Shown here in pieces: positions 24,693 through 27,853 of a DNA stretch of 27,853 nt (the first letter of the stretch is position 1; every line of letters starts with the position of its first letter). The stretch is from Prochlorococcus sp. AG-315-D17 (GTDB taxonomy: Bacteria; Cyanobacteriota; Cyanobacteriia; PCC-6307; Cyanobiaceae). The notes under the pieces are model-generated. The model was not told the DNA's origin and did not search any database. It was given only the letters and a program-made list of their open reading frames with translations. Made by a program: the position numbers and the translations under genes. The stretch is from NCBI GenBank assembly GCA_003283685.1, contig QBWD01000009.1, positions 1-27,853 on the forward strand. Direction: 5' to 3'.

Positions 24693-25516
24693 CAACTAAA
24701 TAATTCTGTTTTTCGATGTCTAAGGCTGGGCATTTGTTCTCGAATCCGATCCACTCTTGCCTTGTCGGCAGGAGCTATTGCCGCCCCCTGAACGACTCCA
24801 GCATCAGCTAAAACCGTTCCCCAAGGGTCTATCACCATTGCATGCCCATGGCTTTGGCGTCTTCCATAATGAAGACCTGTTTGAGCAGGGGCAACAACAT
24901 AAGCCGTATTTTCAATAGCTCTTGCTTGAAGTAAAACTTGCCAATGATCTTTCCCCGTAAAAGCTGTAAAGGCAGCTGGAATCATTAATAAATCTGCACC
25001 CTTATTAACCAAATCACGATATAACTCTGGGAAACGAACGTCATAGCAAATTGATAAGCCTATTCTGCAAAGATTAGGGATCTCTACAACAGGGGGAGAT
25101 TGGTTCCCCGAAACGATAGTCTCAGATTCTCTGTAAGTATTACCTTCCGGAAGATCAACATCAAAAAGATGAATCTTGTCATATCGAGCAAGTGATTGGC
25201 CGTCTTTCCCAAATAATTCAGCTCTATTTAAAGTTCTAGTTCCATCACCTGCTGGAACAGGGAAGCCACCACCAAGCAAAACGATTTGATATCGCCTTGC
25301 CATTGTTACAAGAAAACTATTAGCTTTTTCAAAAATTGAGGATGCAATTCTCAATTTTTTTTGATCTTCACCCAAAAAAGCAAAGTTTTCAGGCAGGCCT
25401 ACTAGATCTGCCCCCCTTCTAGACGCTAACTCAATTTGTTCTTCAGCAGCATTGAGATTTGCGTCTATATCTGAGGTGCTTGATAGCTGGAGAGCTGCAG
25501 CTAAGAAATCGGACAC
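24692..25516 (-). CDS. Nitrilase-family carbon-nitrogen hydrolase
   Basis: A 274-residue member of the nitrilase superfamily. The Glu-Lys-Cys triad is E43 (GLPENFAF), K114 (YDKIHLFD) and C157 (GLSICYDVRFPELYR). The Cys motif with FPELYR is typical of the Nit1/Nit2-like branch, which includes omega-amidases and the enzyme that repairs deaminated glutathione, so a metabolite-repair or amidase role is likelier than true nitrile hydrolysis. It starts with GTG at 25516, 32 bases after comB, and its TGA overlaps the amidase ATG. Its position in a wall operon may be only a convenient transcript. Confidence 0.88.
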   Translation of the reverse strand: MSDFLAAALQLSSTSDIDANLNAAEEQIELASRRGADLVGLPENFAFLGEDQKKLRIASSIFEKANSFLVTMARRYQIVLLGGGFPVPAGDGTRTLNRAELFGKDGQSLARYDKIHLFDVDLPEGNTYRESETIVSGNQSPPVVEIPNLCRIGLSICYDVRFPELYRDLVNKGADLLMIPAAFTAFTGKDHWQVLLQARAIENTAYVVAPAQTGLHYGRRQSHGHAMVIDPWGTVLADAGVVQGAAIAPADKARVDRIREQMPSLRHRKTELFS

Positions 25517-25548
25517 AGAGTTAAAAAATAGTAGAAAAAGTTTTTAAG

Positions 25549-26283
25549 TTAGCTTGCAATAAGGACACCCATCTCAGACTGTTTAGGAATAACAGACAGA
25601 TTATCCAATAAAGCGCAACATGCGAAATCATCATCATGATTTCCTATTCCTGCAAGTCTTTGTCCATGACTTGCAATACGTAAACATCCTTCCAAATCAT
25701 CTTTCCAAGTTTTCCATAATGCTATTGAAGCCACAAGTTCGTCGTTTAGCAATTTAACTGAATCAATTTGATCTACAAGAAATGATGCCAAGCCTCCAGC
25801 CGCAAGTGAATCTTCCAAAGAATAAGACCCCTCCCATCCACTTCCTACAATCCAAATTTCTTGTGGGTTGTCCTTTATAAGTCTCTCTCCAATTTTTTTT
25901 CTATTTGAAAGGGCCATTGTGTACAAACTTTTAGCTTTCCTAACTCGATGAAGTGATCTTGTTCCATTGGTCGTACTCATAAAAACTCTTTTTCCTCGAA
26001 CAATTTCCGAGGAAACACTCAAAGGAGAATTGCCTAAGTCAAATCCATCTAGTTTTTCACCTCCTCTCTCTCCAATTAGAACCCTATCTGATTTTTGAAA
26101 AGACTTTGCCTGTTTTTTGAGTTCATCTACATCTGCAAAAACTTGAACTGAATCAGCACCATTTTCAAGAGCCCAGGCAATTGTTGTGGTGGCTCTAAGA
26201 ACATCAATTACTACTGCTGTTTCAGGAATAATTCCTTCTGGGACATCTGCAGCTACATGAAAATAAGAAAGTTTCATTTCCAC
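25549..26283 (-). CDS. comB: 2-phosphosulfolactate phosphatase family protein (ComB-like)
   Basis: A 244-residue protein matching the ComB family: [12 protein letters not shown] near residues 24-35, the GERGG (about 73-77) and DLGNSP motifs, and STTNGTR in the centre. ComB removes phosphate from 2-phosphosulfolactate in the coenzyme M pathway of methanogens. Cyanobacteria lack coenzyme M, so here the substrate is probably sulfolactate-like or another sulfonate; that is inference. It begins with GTG at 26283 or ATG at 26277. It heads the minus-strand run through nitrilase, amidase, murI and sds, and is divergent from ubiD with under 60 bases for both promoters. Confidence 0.82.
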   Translation of the reverse strand: MEMKLSYFHVAADVPEGIIPETAVVIDVLRATTTIAWALENGADSVQVFADVDELKKQAKSFQKSDRVLIGERGGEKLDGFDLGNSPLSVSSEIVRGKRVFMSTTNGTRSLHRVRKAKSLYTMALSNRKKIGERLIKDNPQEIWIVGSGWEGSYSLEDSLAAGGLASFLVDQIDSVKLLNDELVASIALWKTWKDDLEGCLRIASHGQRLAGIGNHDDDFACCALLDNLSVIPKQSEMGVLIAS

Positions 26284-26341
26284 AAAGGCTCATAACTTGC
26301 GTCACAGTAACTAGATATAAAGATAAATCGTGCAGACCTTC

Positions 26342-27853
26342 ATGAAATTATTTCGTCAAGAACCTCTTACACGTGATATCAGAGATTTTCTTTCCCTTCT
26401 AGAAGAGAAAGGTCAACTCAAAAGAATAAGTAGCCAAGTTGATAGCGACCTAGAAATTGCTGCAATTAGTGATCGAGTTTTAGGGATGGGTGGACCTGCC
26501 CTTCTTTTTGAAAACGTAAAGGGTTCTAGCATGCCAGTTGCTGTAAATCTTCTTGGAACAATGGAGAGAGTTGTTTGGAGTATGGGGCTTGAAAGGGCAG
26601 AAGAACTTGAAGGTCTAGGTAAAAAATTAGCCCTTCTCCAACAACCAAAACCTCCAAAAGGGTTTGAACAAACAAGAGAGTTCGCATCTGTAGCTTGGGA
26701 TCTACTCAAAGCTCGGCCAGATATTGATCTATTACCTCCATGTCATCAAAAAGTAATAAGCGAAAATGATTTAGATCTTAATAATTTGCCTTTATTACGT
26801 CCATGGCCAGAAGATGCAGGAGGAGCTATTACCTTAGGCCTCGTAATAACAAAGGATCCAGAAACTGGAGTTCCAAATGTAGGTGTCTATAGGCTCCAAC
26901 GACAATCTGCCAAAAGCATGACAGTACATTGGTTAAGTGTAAGGGGAGGAGCTAGACATCTTCGAAAAGCCGCCGCTATGGGCCAGAATTTAGAAGTTGC
27001 TATCGCAATTGGGGTGCATCCACTTCTTGTGATGGCAGCGGCCACTCCCATTCCAGTTCAACTTAGTGAATGGCTTTTTGCAGGTTTATACGCAGGGGAA
27101 GGTGTTCGATTAACAAAGTGTAAGACCCTAGATCTTCAAGTTCCAAGCCATAGCGAAATAGTTTTAGAAGGTTCAATTTCACCTGGCGAAGAAATGATGG
27201 ATGGACCTTTTGGCGATCACATGGGGTTTTACGGGGGAGTTGAATCATCACCTTTGATTAGATTCCACTGCCTTACACAAAGAGAAAATCCTATTTTCCT
27301 AACAACATTTAGCGGAAGGCCACCTAAAGAGGAAGCAATGATTGCAATAGCCTTGAATCGAATTTATACACCAATACTTCAACAGCAAATTCCAGAAATC
27401 ATTGATTTCTTCCTTCCCATGGAAGCATTGAGTTACAAACTAGCAATCATATCTATAGATAAAGCATATCCTGGCCAAGCCAAGAGAGCTGCAATGGCTT
27501 TTTGGAGTGCCCTACCTCAATTCACCTACACAAAATTTGTAGTCATTGTCGATTCAAATATAAATATTAGAGACCCCAGACAAGTTGTATGGGTCATATC
27601 TAGTCAAGTTGATCCACAAAGGGACTTATTTATACTTGAGAACACTCCTTTTGACACCCTCGACTTCGCTAGTGAAAATTTAGGTTTGGGTGGAAGATTG
27701 GCAATCGATGCTACAACAAAAATTGGTCCTGAAAAGAATCACGATTGGGGGAGACCATTATCTAGATCTAAGGAACTAGAAGAAAAAATTGATGAAAGAT
27801 GGATTGAACTAGGATTATCAGATTTAGAAAACAGTCAACCTAAGCCTGAACTA
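26342..27853 (+). CDS. ubiD: UbiD-family decarboxylase (runs off the window)
   Basis: From ATG at 26342 the frame stays open for 504 codons to the window edge with no stop seen, so only the extreme C-terminus should be missing (family length is near 500). It matches UbiD, the prenylated-FMN-dependent decarboxylase acting on 4-hydroxy-3-polyprenylbenzoate in quinone synthesis. Visible family features are TRDIRDFL and KGQLKRI at the start, VGVYRLQRQ (cofactor-contact Arg), and EGSISPGE...GPFGDHMGFYGG with the acidic catalytic residues. In cyanobacteria the analogous step may serve plastoquinone synthesis; this is inferred. A paired prenyl-FMN synthase (UbiX) is not in the window. No Shine-Dalgarno site precedes the ATG. 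Confidence 0.9.
   Translation, partial: MKLFRQEPLTRDIRDFLSLLEEKGQLKRISSQVDSDLEIAAISDRVLGMGGPALLFENVKGSSMPVAVNLLGTMERVVWSMGLERAEELEGLGKKLALLQQPKPPKGFEQTREFASVAWDLLKARPDIDLLPPCHQKVISENDLDLNNLPLLRPWPEDAGGAITLGLVITKDPETGVPNVGVYRLQRQSAKSMTVHWLSVRGGARHLRKAAAMGQNLEVAIAIGVHPLLVMAAATPIPVQLSEWLFAGLYAGEGVRLTKCKTLDLQVPSHSEIVLEGSISPGEEMMDGPFGDHMGFYGGVESSPLIRFHCLTQRENPIFLTTFSGRPPKEEAMIAIALNRIYTPILQQQIPEIIDFFLPMEALSYKLAIISIDKAYPGQAKRAAMAFWSALPQFTYTKFVVIVDSNINIRDPRQVVWVISSQVDPQRDLFILENTPFDTLDFASENLGLGGRLAIDATTKIGPEKNHDWGRPLSRSKELEEKIDERWIELGLSDLENSQPKPEL

Overview
The window looks like chromosomal DNA of a marine picocyanobacterium, most likely Prochlorococcus. The clearest marker is a six-helix Pcb chlorophyll a/b antenna protein (11099-12151). 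Supporting signs are a plant-type lycopene cyclase, AT-rich DNA, small closely packed genes, several picocyanobacterial hypothetical proteins, and frequent TTG or GTG starts with weak Shine-Dalgarno sites. I cannot fix the ecotype. I saw no insertion sequence, prophage gene, CRISPR array, tRNA or rRNA.

Layout. 1-1425: the 3' end of a probable glucosylglycerol-phosphate phosphatase and an ArsS-type radical SAM enzyme. 1441-4785: a Fur regulator, then an isochorismatase-fold hydrolase divergent from it across a palindrome-rich control region, an MscS-type channel and a POR-like short-chain dehydrogenase. 4786-7082: lycopene cyclase and a second dehydrogenase head to tail, with an unusual leader and a perfect hairpin at the cyclase start. 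7107-10632: small unknown proteins, a glutathione-S-transferase-like protein and a GltS-type glutamate transporter. 10633-13212: the pcb antenna gene with a clear terminator on one side and about 1.06 kb without intact genes on the other, where I see faint remnants of small genes. 13213-16609: a Trp-rich small protein, a small membrane protein, UDP-glucose dehydrogenase and histidyl-tRNA synthetase. 16610-19058: a gap holding a lipoprotein-like frame without a start codon, a small unknown, a DnaQ-like exonuclease and a DUF1350 protein. 19063-21829: acetyl-CoA synthetase and a HAD phosphatase. 21813-26283: a tight run on the minus strand (comB, nitrilase, amidase, murI, prenyl diphosphate synthase). 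26342 to the end: a UbiD-family decarboxylase that leaves the window.

Function. Most genes are housekeeping: pigment and antenna (lycopene cyclase, Pcb, perhaps the POR-like enzyme), cell wall (glutamate racemase, amidase), quinone side chain (prenyl diphosphate synthase, and possibly UbiD), tRNA charging, acetate activation, osmotic and metal homeostasis. I did not find an obvious new multi-gene system. The most interesting items are regulatory or relic-like: the 13-bp perfect hairpin directly after the lycopene cyclase start codon with a possible overlapping leader ORF, the palindrome cluster between fur and the isochorismatase gene, the start-less lipoprotein frame at 16735-16911, and the decayed-looking frames upstream of pcb.
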